Positions 21,874 to 31,441 are shown, numbered from the stretch's first letter. The stretch is 34,578 bases of DNA from JAKQDP01 sp964536975 (GCA_964536975.1 CAZHYS010000010.1:1-34578); one strand, 5' to 3'. The notes: generated by a model not told the origin, from the sequence alone. Numbers and translations are program-made.

Positions 21874-24810
21874 ATGAAGAAATTTATTTCAATCTCCATC
21901 TTGGCGGCGGGGATTTTTTTGTTTATTTTTCTAAAAGTTAACGCTTTAGCTGCTGAAAAAAATATCTACTCATTAGATGGCGATTTAGATAATTTATATG
22001 GTTGGTTACATGAAAATTGTGAACAAGGATTGGCAAGCGGTAATTATTATATAAAAATGTTAAAATATAATTCGGTTTTAATTTCACCTTCCATTGATTT
22101 TTCATTATTAAATAATAAATTTTTACAATTTAAGGCAAGGACATATGGTGGCGATGGGGATCATTCTCAAATCACGGTTTTTATTTCCGTTGACAATGGA
22201 GAAAATTGGCAAATACTCAAAGAGTTTATGCCTATCGGTAGCACATTGGAAGCGCAAGAATTAATAAATTTAAGTGATTATCACAGCACAACCACAAAAA
22301 TAAAAATAGAAACACTATCAGCTACTGGTTCAAAAGGAGTGGGAATTGATGACTTGGTTTTATATGCTTTCCAATCAAATTATCCGCCGACCGCCGTTGC
22401 CGGCGATGATCAAAATATCGCTTTGGGCGAATGGGCGTTTTTTGATGCCAGCAATTCAAGCGACAGCGATGGACTTATCACTAGTTATCAGTGGGATTTT
22501 GGTGACAGCTCAATCGGCTCCGGCGTCACCACTACCCATCTTTATGTCAGTGAAGGAATCTTTAGCGTCGCTCTGACAGTCGTAGATGACGGCGGCGCCT
22601 CTTCCACAGATATCCTGGCAGTGACAGTAGGAAATAATTATTCCTCATCCACGCCGCCGATCATCAACCCTTCTGATATTGTCATCAATGAATTTGCGGC
22701 TGTGCCCGGTGACGGCGAAAAAGAATGGATAGAGCTTTTCAATAACGCCAGTACTACTTTGGATTTGAGCGGGATGATAATAGAAGATAATACCGGAAAG
22801 ATTTTGGAATTGTCTGGTGAGATAGGCGCGGGCGGATTTTTGGTCGCGGAGCTTCTGACTAATAAGCTCAACAACGCCGGCGACATTATCATCCTAAAAG
22901 ACAGTGATGGCGAGATTATTGATGACGCGGCTTATGGCGCTGGCGATGACGGCGACACCAGTGATAACGCGCCAACCGCGGAGAAAGGAGAAACAATCGC
23001 CAGAACGACGGACGGCAAGGATAGCGATAATGATCTAAGTGATTTTGCTTTGACGACGACGCCGACCCGCGGCGCGGCTAATTCTATCACTCCCCGCCCG
23101 ACGACTTCAGGCGGTGGCGGTTCCAGCCAATCATACAGTTCCAGCCAGCCGACGGCAGATTATTATTGGTTGCGGCAGAATATTATTATCAACGAAATTT
23201 TTCCCAATCCGGCCGGCGCCGATGAAGACAATGAATTTATTGAAATCAAAAATATCGGCCAGTCGGCGGTTGATCTGACCAATTGGATTTTGCGTGATGC
23301 TTCGGACAGTAAATACGCCATTTGTAGTGGTGGCGAATGCTCGGCCTCAATCATTCGGCCGGCGGAATTTTTTGTCGTTTATCGCAATAATTCTAAAATT
23401 GCTCTAAATAATTCCGGCGTGGAGCAGATAAAGCTGTTTTCGCCGGACAATATCTTGGCGCAGACAGTTGAGTATGACAGCACGACAGAAGAGAATTATT
23501 CGTACAGTCGAGACAACAAAGGCGATTGGTATTGGACTGCTTCATCTACGCCCCTGGCAGAAAATGTTATTATCACGGCGGCTGTGGCGACTACCAGCAA
23601 AAAGAATATTGAAAGCGACAAGCAAGAAAGCGAGCCGTCCAGTGTTTTGCCAATAATTATTTCGGAAATTCTGCCTGATCCGGTCGGCACGGATGCCGAG
23701 GGTGAGTTTGTTGAGCTCTATAATCCAAATGGCGAAGCAGTTGATTTGTCCGGTTGGCTGATTGACGATGCCGAGGGTGGCAGCCGTCCGTATAAAATAA
23801 AGGATTTAGTGATAGCGCCGCTTGGCTATTTGTATTTGCCGCGACTTCAGACAAGATTAGCATTTAATAATGATTTTGACAGCGCGCGTTTGTTTGACCC
23901 CAGTCATGAAATAATAGATGAGGTGGAATATGAAGATGCCAGCGAAGGATTGGCTTACGCGCTTAATGACGCCGGTCAATGGATTTGGACTGCCAGTCCG
24001 ACACCGGGAGTGAAAAATGCTTTTTCTGCTGTCGCGGAAGAAAGTGAAGGCGCGTCAGCATCGCAGAAAAAATCGCGCCTTGTCGCCGCGAGCGTCATTG
24101 ACACCGACTTGGAATCGTTGCGAGATTTGGAAGTCGGTCAAAAAGTGCGGACCAGAGGAGTCGTGGCGGTGGAGCCGGGAAAATTGGGCAGCCAGATTTT
24201 TTATCTTGCCGGATCAGGTATCCAGGTCTATTCTTATAAAAAAGATTTTCCCGCTCTGACAGTAGGCGACTTGGTGGAAGTGACCGGCGAGTTATCTGAG
24301 GCTGGCGGGGAACGGCGAATCAAAATCGCTTCGGCCGCGGATATAAGATTTTTGGAGAAACAGGAATGTCCCCCACCCCATCAAATGGAAGCGGCGGAGG
24401 TCGGTGAGTCATGCGAGGGATTTCTGGTTTCCATCAGCGGCGAGGTGGTGGAAGTAAGCGGTAACAATATTTATCTTGATGACGGTTCGGACGAGGTAAG
24501 AATTTATATCAATAAGAACACCGGCATCAGCACGGCCGGAATCAAGCCGGGACATATTTTGACAGCCACCGGAATCGTGTCGGAAACAAAAACCGGATAT
24601 CGGGTATTGCCGCGGTCGCAGGAAGATTTGAAGATAGAAGGAGAAGTGAAAGGCGCGGCAGAAGAAACCGGCAGCAGCGGCAAATGGTCGGAAAAGGAAA
24701 AGTATCTGACGGCGATTTTGATTTTTTTGGCAGTGATAAGCGGCTGGCAGTTTTGGCAGAATCGGCAATTAAAAAAATCCGGCTGGCGGATTGTGGAGGA
24801 GGGAAAATAG
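21874..24810 (+). CDS. Large surface protein with PKD, three lamin-tail and OB-like domains
   Basis: 978 residues. A signal peptide (1-27) precedes a jelly-roll-like domain (~30-165). A PKD domain follows (~170-253; PPTAVAGDDQ, YQWDFGD, THLYVSEGIFSVALTVVDDGG). Three lamin-tail domains follow (~268-355, ~435-565, ~593-715), each opening with I-x-E-x-x-P-x-P-x-G or INEFAAVPGDGEKEWIELFN. Two OB-like domains (~740-828, ~848-920) and a C-terminal membrane helix (~943-960) with a basic tail end it. Glycine/serine-rich linkers separate domains. It is therefore secreted and anchored by its C-terminus, probably binding extracellular DNA or polysaccharide or acting as a scaffold. The first ~500 nt are far more A/T-rich than the rest. 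Confidence 0.85.
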   Translation: MKKFISISILAAGIFLFIFLKVNALAAEKNIYSLDGDLDNLYGWLHENCEQGLASGNYYIKMLKYNSVLISPSIDFSLLNNKFLQFKARTYGGDGDHSQITVFISVDNGENWQILKEFMPIGSTLEAQELINLSDYHSTTTKIKIETLSATGSKGVGIDDLVLYAFQSNYPPTAVAGDDQNIALGEWAFFDASNSSDSDGLITSYQWDFGDSSIGSGVTTTHLYVSEGIFSVALTVVDDGGASSTDILAVTVGNNYSSSTPPIINPSDIVINEFAAVPGDGEKEWIELFNNASTTLDLSGMIIEDNTGKILELSGEIGAGGFLVAELLTNKLNNAGDIIILKDSDGEIIDDAAYGAGDDGDTSDNAPTAEKGETIARTTDGKDSDNDLSDFALTTTPTRGAANSITPRPTTSGGGGSSQSYSSSQPTADYYWLRQNIIINEIFPNPAGADEDNEFIEIKNIGQSAVDLTNWILRDASDSKYAICSGGECSASIIRPAEFFVVYRNNSKIALNNSGVEQIKLFSPDNILAQTVEYDSTTEENYSYSRDNKGDWYWTASSTPLAENVIITAAVATTSKKNIESDKQESEPSSVLPIIISEILPDPVGTDAEGEFVELYNPNGEAVDLSGWLIDDAEGGSRPYKIKDLVIAPLGYLYLPRLQTRLAFNNDFDSARLFDPSHEIIDEVEYEDASEGLAYALNDAGQWIWTASPTPGVKNAFSAVAEESEGASASQKKSRLVAASVIDTDLESLRDLEVGQKVRTRGVVAVEPGKLGSQIFYLAGSGIQVYSYKKDFPALTVGDLVEVTGELSEAGGERRIKIASAADIRFLEKQECPPPHQMEAAEVGESCEGFLVSISGEVVEVSGNNIYLDDGSDEVRIYINKNTGISTAGIKPGHILTATGIVSETKTGYRVLPRSQEDLKIEGEVKGAAEETGSSGKWSEKEKYLTAILIFLAVISGWQFWQNRQLKKSGWRIVEEGK

Positions 24811-24876
24811 TTTTTAAAGTTTATAAAGTTAATAAGGTTTATAAAGTTTGATTATACAAAGCGGATGCGATTAATT

Positions 24877-24900
24877 AAAGACGCGATAAATCGCGTCTTT
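24877..24900. repeat. 24-nt palindrome
   Basis: AAAGACGCGAT-AA-ATCGCGTCTTT between convergent genes. No T tract on either strand of terminator quality, so more like a dispersed repeat; arms resemble the GTAGAGAC... palindrome in queA. Confidence 0.6.
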
Positions 24901-24940
24901 ACAAAATGTTGCGGGTTTTATGTTATGTGTTTTGTGAATT

Positions 24941-25897
24941 TCACCCTCTCCACACCAAGAACAAAATGTAAATAATATAAGCGGAAAGAAGCCCCATCCC
25001 TTCCAGTCGGCTGATGTGGCTTTTCTTTTTGCCAGCCAAAGCAAAAAAGAATAAAAGAGAAGTCGCCAATAGTGAGACCGCGATGTCAAGATTTAGCGAG
25101 GGATTAAAGGCGAGCGGCCGGATAAGCGCGCTAACGCCGAGAATAAGGGAAACGTTGAAAATAGTTGAGCCGATGATGTTGCCGATAGCGATGTCGGCGC
25201 TTCTTTTCATGACCGCGATAACAGAGGCGATTAATTCCGGCAGAGTGGTGCCAATGGAGATGACGGTCAGACCAATGATAACTTCGCTTAGCCCTAGATT
25301 TCTAGCGATGGTGACAGCGCTGTTTACCACCCAATGTCCGCCCAATCCAAGGCCGACGATACCGATAATAATATAGACAATGGACGTGGAGGTTTTGAAT
25401 TTTTCATAGCTCAGGTTTTCCTCACCCTTTACCTTGTTGATGCCGAAAATGTAATACATAAACACAGCGAAAAATACAAGCAGAATTGCTCCGTCAAATC
25501 CGGATAATAAGGATTTATTGGCGGCAGCGGCAAAGCCGTCGTTGGCCAGGAAGAAAAATAAAATTATTACCGCTAGAGCCAGAGGGATTTCTTTCCAGGC
25601 CGTCCCCTCTTTGATTTTGATCGGGTAAATAATGGCGGCCACGCCGGCAATCAGCAGAATGTTGGCGATGCAAGCGCCCAAGATGTTGCCGATGGCGATA
25701 TCAGATGAGCCGCGGAAATTAGAAATGAGATTGATAGTAAGCTCAGGCGCCGAAGTGCCAAAGGCAACGATTGTCAGGCCGATAAAAATATCAGAGATTT
25801 TGAATCTTTTGGCCAATGATGACGAGCCGTCAATCAATAGATCGGCGCCTTTAATCATGAAAACAAAGCCGATGATTAAGATGAGGTAGACAAGCAT
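24941..25897 (-). CDS. Na+/Ca2+ exchanger-type antiporter (CaCA family, YrbG-like)
   Basis: 318 residues, ~10 membrane helices in two inverted halves. Each half carries the alpha repeat: GLTIVAFGTSAPELTINL with IAIGNILGACIANILLIAG, and GLTVISIGTTLPELIASVIAV with IAIGNIIGSTIFNVSLILG. The G-T-S/T-x-P-E and G-N-x-x-G-S/A cores bind the cations. It exports Ca2+ in exchange for Na+ in studied relatives. Convergent with the lamin-tail protein gene. Confidence 0.9.
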   Translation of the reverse strand: MLVYLILIIGFVFMIKGADLLIDGSSSLAKRFKISDIFIGLTIVAFGTSAPELTINLISNFRGSSDIAIGNILGACIANILLIAGVAAIIYPIKIKEGTAWKEIPLALAVIILFFFLANDGFAAAANKSLLSGFDGAILLVFFAVFMYYIFGINKVKGEENLSYEKFKTSTSIVYIIIGIVGLGLGGHWVVNSAVTIARNLGLSEVIIGLTVISIGTTLPELIASVIAVMKRSADIAIGNIIGSTIFNVSLILGVSALIRPLAFNPSLNLDIAVSLLATSLLFFFALAGKKKSHISRLEGMGLLSAYIIYILFLVWRG

Positions 25898-25994
25898 GGG
25901 GGGGGCTATAAAAATTTTTAATTTTCAATTTAAAATTTACAATAAATTTTCAATGTTTCAATTCTCAACTCGTCGCGGTGGACTTATGAGATGT

Positions 25995-26639
25995 CTAATT
26001 ATCAATTTTTAAGAATGTTAGCAATTTTTTGTGGTTAGGAAATACCCTATCCGCTTGCTTTAGATATTTTTTATTAAGCGTAGTGGCGAGGGCGAAGGTT
26101 TTTATTTTCGCCTTTTTGGCGCTTTCGATGCCCAAGGGAGAATTTTCAATCACAATGGCCTCGCTCGGCTTGAAGCCAAGTTTTTTCAGGGCCAGACGAT
26201 ACGGCGCAGGAGAAGGTTTGCTGTGTTTGACATCATCGCCGGTTATCACCGCCTTAAATGCTTTTGGAAATTCTGCTTTAACCACGTTTTTTACAAAATC
26301 TCTATTTCCACCGCTTACTACCGCCAAAATCAGCCCATCCTTTTTCAGCTTGTTGATTAGCGGATGAAGATAAGGATAAATTTTTGGCTGGAAGATTTTT
26401 TTGGTCAAGCTTCTTTTGTTGGACTGGATTTTATCTTTGGTTCCGGCAGAAAGCTTGATTTTTTGTTTGTTGGCAAACAAATTTATTGTATCAAGCGAAG
26501 ACATGCCTTCCACCAAAAAAATATCTCGGTGAGAAACTTTTATGTCGTATTCGGCCAGAGCTTGTTGCCAGGCGATGGCGTGATATTTCATGCTGTCTAC
26601 CAAAATGCCATCACAATCAAAAATAACTGCTTTGAGCAT
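25995..26639 (-). CDS. HAD-superfamily phosphatase (beta-phosphoglucomutase-like)
   Basis: 214 residues with all four HAD motifs: DCDGILVDS (D8, D10), VVSGG (motif II), the lysine in DDVKHSKPSPAPY (motif III) and VIENSPLGIESAKKAKI (motif IV). A helical cap lies between motifs I and II, so it is a subfamily I enzyme that acts on small phosphorylated compounds such as sugar phosphates. Exact substrate not determinable. Confidence 0.88.
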   Translation of the reverse strand: MLKAVIFDCDGILVDSMKYHAIAWQQALAEYDIKVSHRDIFLVEGMSSLDTINLFANKQKIKLSAGTKDKIQSNKRSLTKKIFQPKIYPYLHPLINKLKKDGLILAVVSGGNRDFVKNVVKAEFPKAFKAVITGDDVKHSKPSPAPYRLALKKLGFKPSEAIVIENSPLGIESAKKAKIKTFALATTLNKKYLKQADRVFPNHKKLLTFLKIDN

Positions 26640-26807
26640 GGTAATGGGAAAATTGTTATATTGCTATATTGTTAAATTGTTTGGTTTCAGCTTAATTGAA
26701 GGGGCAAAAACAGTTTTATAATGTGACAGTTTAATAATTACTATTTTTAATTAATTTAAAATTGGCAGTTATAAGCCATATGCTATATGCTACGCGCCAT
26801 GCGCCAT

Positions 26808-29336
26808 CTAGATGAGAGTCACATTAGCCACAGTGTCGCTGTCGGCTTTAAAGCGCATTACTCGCACGCCCTGGGTATCGCGGCCGAGAACGTTGACATC
26901 TTTGGCGGCCAAACGGATGACCTGGCCTTTATGAGAGATGACAATTAGATCGTTTTCGTCACCATAAACGACGTGGCCGGCGACAATGTTGCCGGTTTTG
27001 GCAGTTATCTTGGCTGTCTTAATTCCGCTGCCGCCGCGGCCCTGCACTTTGTAGGCATTGAGTTTGGTCTGCTTGCCAAAACCTTTATCCATAATAACGA
27101 GTAAGCTGGCAGTCTTGTCTACTTTCGGGTCAAATATGCCCATGCCGACGACCATATCGCCGGTTTTGAGCTTGATGCCGCGAACGCCGGAGGCCGCCCG
27201 ACCCATCGCTCGGACTGCCGCTTCTTTGAAACGGATAGCCTGACCCTTGGTGGTGACCAGGATGATATTTTCTGTGCCATTTGACGGGGTGACCCATTCC
27301 AGATTATCCCCTTCTTTGAGTTTGATGGCGATTAGCCCAGAGCTGCGGACATTGCCAAAGTCTTCCATCAGGGTCTTCTTGATAGTGCCACGATTGGTGA
27401 CCATTACCAAAAATTTATCTTTTTCTATTTGAGTGGACGGCAGGATGGCCGACACTTTTTCATTGGGCGCGAGCTGCAAGAAATTGACCAGCGCTTGGCC
27501 TTTGGCGGTTCGCGACGCTTGCGGTATGTCATAGCCTTTGAGCCGGAATACGCGGCCCCGGGAAGTAAAGAAATGCAAATCAGCATGAGTGGTAGTGATA
27601 AACAAGTGCTCCACTTCATCTTCCTCTTTGGTGGTCAGGCCGATGACGCCCTTGCCGCCGCGACTTTGTTTTTTGAAAGTATCCGGCGGCAGGCGCTTGA
27701 TATAGCCGTCGTTGGTCACCATGACTATCGCCTCTTCATCCGGCACCAAGTCTTCCATTTTAAAGCTGTCCACGCCATTGGCGATGACTTGAGTCCGCCG
27801 CGGCTCGTCAAATTTGTTCTTCAGCTCCGCAAGTTCATCCTTGATAATGCTTTTAATTTTGGCCGGCGATTTGAGGATGGCCTCCAATTCTTTGATAAGT
27901 TTTAATTTTTCTTTGAGTTCGGCTTCCACTTTCAGCCGTTCCAAATTGGCCAGCTGTTGGAGCCGCATTTCCAAAATGGCGATCGCTTGCCGTTCGCTTA
28001 ACTTGAATTTTTTCATTAAGTTTTCTCGGGCCTGGTCCTTGTCTTTGGATTTTTTGATTGTGTCAATGACTTGATCTATCTTGGCCAGCGCAAGCACCAA
28101 ACCTTCCAGGATGTGCGCCCGATCTTTGGCCCGATCAAGGTCAAATTGGGTCCGGCGAGTGACGACTTCCTGGCGGTGCTTGATGTATTCTTCCAAAACT
28201 GATTTGAGTGTCAGGACGCGCGGCTGAATGCCGTCCACGAGCGCCAAGACATTGAGGTGGAAAGTGGATTGCAAGGCAGTATGCTTGAACAACTGGTTGA
28301 GAATTTTTTTCGGGTAAGTATCTTTTTTGAGCTCAATGACGATGCGGACGCCATCTTTGTTGGATTCATCCCGCAAATCGCGGATGCCTTCGATTTTTTT
28401 GTCTTTGACTAGTTCGGCGATTTTCTCCAGCAGGGCCGCTTTGTTGGTCTGATAGACGACTTCTTTGACGACGATTCTAAATCCCCCGCCCCGCGTTTCC
28501 TCAATATCGGTTTTGGCGCGGCAAACAACGCCGCCGCGTCCGGAAGCATAAGCTTGTTTGATATCCTGGTGGTTATAAATAATGCCGCCGGTCGGGAAAT
28601 CCGGTCCTTTGATGAACTTCATCAGATCGTCAACAGTGCAGTCCGGATTGTCAATCAAATGAACTGTGCCATCAATCACTTCACCGAGATTATGCGGCGG
28701 GATATTGGTGGCCATGCCGACAGCGATGCCTTGGGTGCCGTTGATTAGCAGATTTGGCAGTTTGGCTGGCAGGACCTTCGGCTCTTTGTGAGCGCCATCA
28801 TAGTTGGGAACAAAGTCAACAGTATTTTTTTCAATATCAAAAAGCACTTCTTCGGCGATAGTTGCCAACTTGGCCTCGGTATAACGCATTGCCGCCGCTC
28901 CGTCGCCATCCATGGAGCCGAAATTTCCCTGGCCTTTGACGAGTGGGTAGCGCAAAGAAAAATCCTGCGCCATGCGGACCAAGGTGTCATAGATAGCGGC
29001 ATCGCCGTGCGGGTGGTATTTGGCCATCACTTCGCCGACGACATTGGCGGATTTGCGGAATTTGGCGGACGGTCTCAGGCCGATGCTCCACATCGCGTAC
29101 AAAACTCGCCGATGGACTGGTTTTAGGCCGTCGCGGACATCAGGCAAGGCGCGCGAAACAATGACCGACATGGCGTAGTCCAGATAGCTCTGTTCCACTT
29201 CGGCACTGATAATCTGATTGGAAATTCCCGGTTCTTCCATTTTTTCTTCGGCAGAAATTTTATCTTGATCAGTTTTATTTTTTTTCTTTTCTGGCGGAAT
29301 TGGCTTGGAACCTCCTTGGTCGGTTTTGTTTGGCAT
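26808..29336 (-). CDS. gyrA: DNA gyrase subunit A
   Basis: 842 residues. The breakage-reunion domain begins at ~45 (EVEQSYLDYAMSVIVSRALPDVRDGLKPVHRR), with catalytic tyrosine Y152 in AMRYTEAKLA. The GyrA-box QSRGGKG in the C-terminal half, plus repeated GRAASGVRGIKL-type blades, identifies gyrase rather than topoisomerase IV. The quinolone region reads HPHGDAAIYDTLVRM, with Ala113 where E. coli has Ser83. A ~40-residue lysine/glutamate-rich extension precedes the domain. It starts 2 nt after the stop of the 29339 gene, so translation is probably coupled. gyrB is not in the window. Confidence 0.96.
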   Translation of the reverse strand: MPNKTDQGGSKPIPPEKKKNKTDQDKISAEEKMEEPGISNQIISAEVEQSYLDYAMSVIVSRALPDVRDGLKPVHRRVLYAMWSIGLRPSAKFRKSANVVGEVMAKYHPHGDAAIYDTLVRMAQDFSLRYPLVKGQGNFGSMDGDGAAAMRYTEAKLATIAEEVLFDIEKNTVDFVPNYDGAHKEPKVLPAKLPNLLINGTQGIAVGMATNIPPHNLGEVIDGTVHLIDNPDCTVDDLMKFIKGPDFPTGGIIYNHQDIKQAYASGRGGVVCRAKTDIEETRGGGFRIVVKEVVYQTNKAALLEKIAELVKDKKIEGIRDLRDESNKDGVRIVIELKKDTYPKKILNQLFKHTALQSTFHLNVLALVDGIQPRVLTLKSVLEEYIKHRQEVVTRRTQFDLDRAKDRAHILEGLVLALAKIDQVIDTIKKSKDKDQARENLMKKFKLSERQAIAILEMRLQQLANLERLKVEAELKEKLKLIKELEAILKSPAKIKSIIKDELAELKNKFDEPRRTQVIANGVDSFKMEDLVPDEEAIVMVTNDGYIKRLPPDTFKKQSRGGKGVIGLTTKEEDEVEHLFITTTHADLHFFTSRGRVFRLKGYDIPQASRTAKGQALVNFLQLAPNEKVSAILPSTQIEKDKFLVMVTNRGTIKKTLMEDFGNVRSSGLIAIKLKEGDNLEWVTPSNGTENIILVTTKGQAIRFKEAAVRAMGRAASGVRGIKLKTGDMVVGMGIFDPKVDKTASLLVIMDKGFGKQTKLNAYKVQGRGGSGIKTAKITAKTGNIVAGHVVYGDENDLIVISHKGQVIRLAAKDVNVLGRDTQGVRVMRFKADSDTVANVTLI

Positions 29337-29338
29337 AA

Positions 29339-30232
29339 TTATTGGGAAAATTTAATGGTTGAAATTATTTTTTCCAGAATGAATCCATAAATGTCGCGGC
29401 CATTGCGGCCATAAGCGCTGATTTCATAGATGTTATCATTTTTTTGGACAAAAATGGAATAGGAAATATCAGTGGTGGTAGCAGCATCGGATTTGAGATA
29501 TTTTACCGCCGGCTGGAAATCAACAAACACTTCCTGGTCAAAAGAATATTGATCATCAAGATTTTTATCGGCCCAATCGGTCAGAGTAGTTTTGGGAAAC
29601 CTGCCTTTGTCTGTGATGATGAGTTGTCCCAGAGATGGCGGTAAATCATCTTTGTTGTCATAACTGGACAATATCAATGAGCCGGCATCTTCTTGCTTGC
29701 TCCAAGCGCCGGGATATTTGACGGCGAGCTTCAATGGTTCGGAAATATGTTCCGGCCAACTGGCGCTATCCAGATTCAATTCTATCTGCTTGAGCGTTTC
29801 GTTTTTTATTTTTTCAATGTCTGGCGAATTTTGATTTTGCTGGAGGTCACCGTTGTTTTGAGCGCTGGAAATTATGTTTTTGAGTTCGTCAATGTTCTGG
29901 CTTATTTGTTGGGCGATTTTTTGCACTTCTTCGCCGCCACCGGATTTTAATATGTTGCTTCTTAAAGTCCAAAACCAAAAGATTACTATGCCGCAGCCGA
30001 TTATTCCAACAATGATCCAAGTCAGTCTGGTCCGGCTTTCCATCTCCGGGTCAATATCGCGGATGGAGATGTATTTTGGTTCGGCGGCCGGCTTTTCTGG
30101 CGACGCGGCGTCTGTTTTTTCTTCACGATAATCCGATTCCAGCTCGGTCTTTCGGGGAGCTGTTTTTTTGGCGCGGTAAACTTTCTTTTTCGTCGGCGCT
30201 TTTTTTTCACCGGATGATTTTTTTCTTGGCAT
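29339..30232 (-). CDS. Single-pass membrane protein with lysine-rich N-terminus, 297 aa
   Basis: A basic cytoplasmic N-terminus (RKKSSGEKKAPTKKKVYRAK, ~1-40), an acidic stretch, one membrane helix (~71-90), a coiled-coil-like segment (~100-145), then a ~150-residue extracytoplasmic domain. That domain (LKLAVKYPGAWSKQEDAGSLILSSYD...LTDWADKNL) has the look of PsbP-like or lipoprotein-type folds seen in CPR, but I do not assign one. It directly precedes gyrA (2-nt gap), an unusual partner for a topoisomerase gene. Confidence 0.65.
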   Translation of the reverse strand: MPRKKSSGEKKAPTKKKVYRAKKTAPRKTELESDYREEKTDAASPEKPAAEPKYISIRDIDPEMESRTRLTWIIVGIIGCGIVIFWFWTLRSNILKSGGGEEVQKIAQQISQNIDELKNIISSAQNNGDLQQNQNSPDIEKIKNETLKQIELNLDSASWPEHISEPLKLAVKYPGAWSKQEDAGSLILSSYDNKDDLPPSLGQLIITDKGRFPKTTLTDWADKNLDDQYSFDQEVFVDFQPAVKYLKSDAATTTDISYSIFVQKNDNIYEISAYGRNGRDIYGFILEKIISTIKFSQ

Positions 30233-30305
30233 GGGACTTGGTCTGATTTAAAAATTTCTAATTTATAATCTTAATTTTTTTTATAGCAACCTTTGATGTG
30301 AAATT

Positions 30306-30707
30306 TTATTTTATTAATCCAAGATCGCTGTTTATGGTAATTGGCTTCATTGCTTCTATTTCGTCAGAATAACTTAATTTGGGAATGGGGTTCAGTAAAA
30401 ATATTTTTTTGTTTAGTACATGAGCAAAGGCAATTTCAATCAGTCCGTTTCCTCCGATATAATTTTCAATTCCGTTTTTATCCTGATTAATAACTAAAAT
30501 AGCATCAACCTCTTTTATTTTTTCAAAATAATTTCTAATTACATCGGATTCCATCTTTTCCCATTTGCTCTCAATGCTCAATTCTTGGCTGGCATATCTT
30601 TCAGTATTTTCAGGTATTACTACTTTGTGACCGATTATTTCTAATTCTTTTTTAACAGCGACCATCTCTTTGGCCAGAGACATGCTGCCACAGATGGCTA
30701 TTTTCAT
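30306..30707 (-). CDS. Nucleoside 2-deoxyribosyltransferase-like protein
   Basis: 133 residues. The N-terminal IAICGSMSLAKEMVAVKKELE and central KEVDAILVINQDKNGIENYIGGNGLIEIAFAHVLNKKIFLL follow the fold of the NDT-like superfamily, in which a glycine-serine loop binds nucleotide and a G-x-x-x-x-E-I-A helix holds the catalytic glutamate. Short versions like this are often of unknown role. It ends 10 nt upstream of nothing else but follows the MBL gene by 10 nt, so the two are likely cotranscribed. Confidence 0.7.
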   Translation of the reverse strand: MKIAICGSMSLAKEMVAVKKELEIIGHKVVIPENTERYASQELSIESKWEKMESDVIRNYFEKIKEVDAILVINQDKNGIENYIGGNGLIEIAFAHVLNKKIFLLNPIPKLSYSDEIEAMKPITINSDLGLIK

Positions 30708-30717
30708 AAGGATGACT

Positions 30718-31209
30718 TTAGGCGTTAAGGATGATTATCTTGGTCTCTTCTTGCGGCAGATCTTTTTTGCTTATTTTCAGCTTGTCGGTTTTTTCTGACG
30801 GCAGACCGGAGACTTTTAAAAAATTATCCAAAGGATCAAGCTTTATTTTTAGGCCGGGAATTTGATAATGCATTGGAATGACGATTCTCGGCTCTATCTC
30901 GGAGATTATCTCGGTCGCTTTTTTGGCATCAATGGTGACTGCGCCGCCTACTGGAATCATCAGGATATCCACGTTATTCATTTTTTCCAGCTGTTCGTCA
31001 TTGAGCTCCTGACCCAGATCGCCCAAGTGGACNNNNNNNNNNNNNNNNNNNNNNNNNNNNNNNNNNNNNNNNNNNNNNNNNNNNNNNNNNNNNNNNNNNN
31101 NNNNNNNNNNNNNNNNNNNNNNNNNNNNNNNNATGGCGATGGTCACCTCTTCGCCGTTATTTTTTGTTTGGAGTTTAAAAAATGATTGCCCGAACCATTG
31201 AATTTGCAT
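30718..31209 (-). CDS. Metallo-beta-lactamase-fold hydrolase (interrupted by assembly gap)
   Basis: The start at ATG 31207-31209 (MQIQWFGQSFFKLQTKNNGEE) fits the usual beginning of this family; the longer open frame upstream is translated tRNA-Arg antisense. After the gap comes VHLGDLGQELNDEQLEKMNNVDILMIPVGG and IVIPMHYQIPG, with the metal-ligand Asp (HLGD) and His (MHY). The H-x-H-x-D-H motif would lie within the missing part. By family comparison ~85 residues (~250 nt) are missing where 100 N stand, so the gap size is a placeholder. Confidence 0.8.
   Translation of the reverse strand: MQIQWFGQSFFKLQTKNNGEEVTIAXXXXXXXXXXXXXXXXXXXXXXXXXXXXXXXXXXVHLGDLGQELNDEQLEKMNNVDILMIPVGGAVTIDAKKATEIISEIEPRIVIPMHYQIPGLKIKLDPLDNFLKVSGLPSEKTDKLKISKKDLPQEETKIIILNA
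31033..31132. other. Assembly gap, 100 N
   Basis: Exactly 100 undetermined bases, a conventional scaffold spacer, inside the MBL-fold gene. The real distance is unknown. Confidence 0.98.
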
Positions 31210-31323
31210 ATTTTTTTTGGTAGAATGAGTTAGCCGGTACAATGATATTTTACAATGAATTTTATAAAAAATCAATTGTGTCCGGCGTGATTTTTTCATG
31301 TCCGTTTCGGGTTGATTCTTGTC

Positions 31324-31395
31324 GCCCCCATAGTTCAATGGATAGAACAAGGGACTCCTAAGCCCTAGATCCAGGTTCGATTCCTGGTGGGAGCA
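31324..31395 (+). tRNA. tRNA-Arg(CCU)
   Basis: Anticodon loop CTCCTAA, D arm AGTTCAATGGATAGAACA, T arm CCAGG-TTCGATT-CCTGG. Two mismatches are seen: C3-A70 in the acceptor stem (GCCCCCA with TGGGAGC) and A-G next to the anticodon loop. CCA not encoded. Confidence 0.85.
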
Positions 31396-31441
31396 CATAT
31401 TTTGGCGATTAGCTTTTAGCGTTTAGCGATTAGGTTTGATA

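Noticed and set aside
31210..31398. 63-residue N-terminal extension of the MBL-fold protein
   Set aside because: Antisense translation of tRNA-Arg and its upstream region; family alignment supports the start at 31209.
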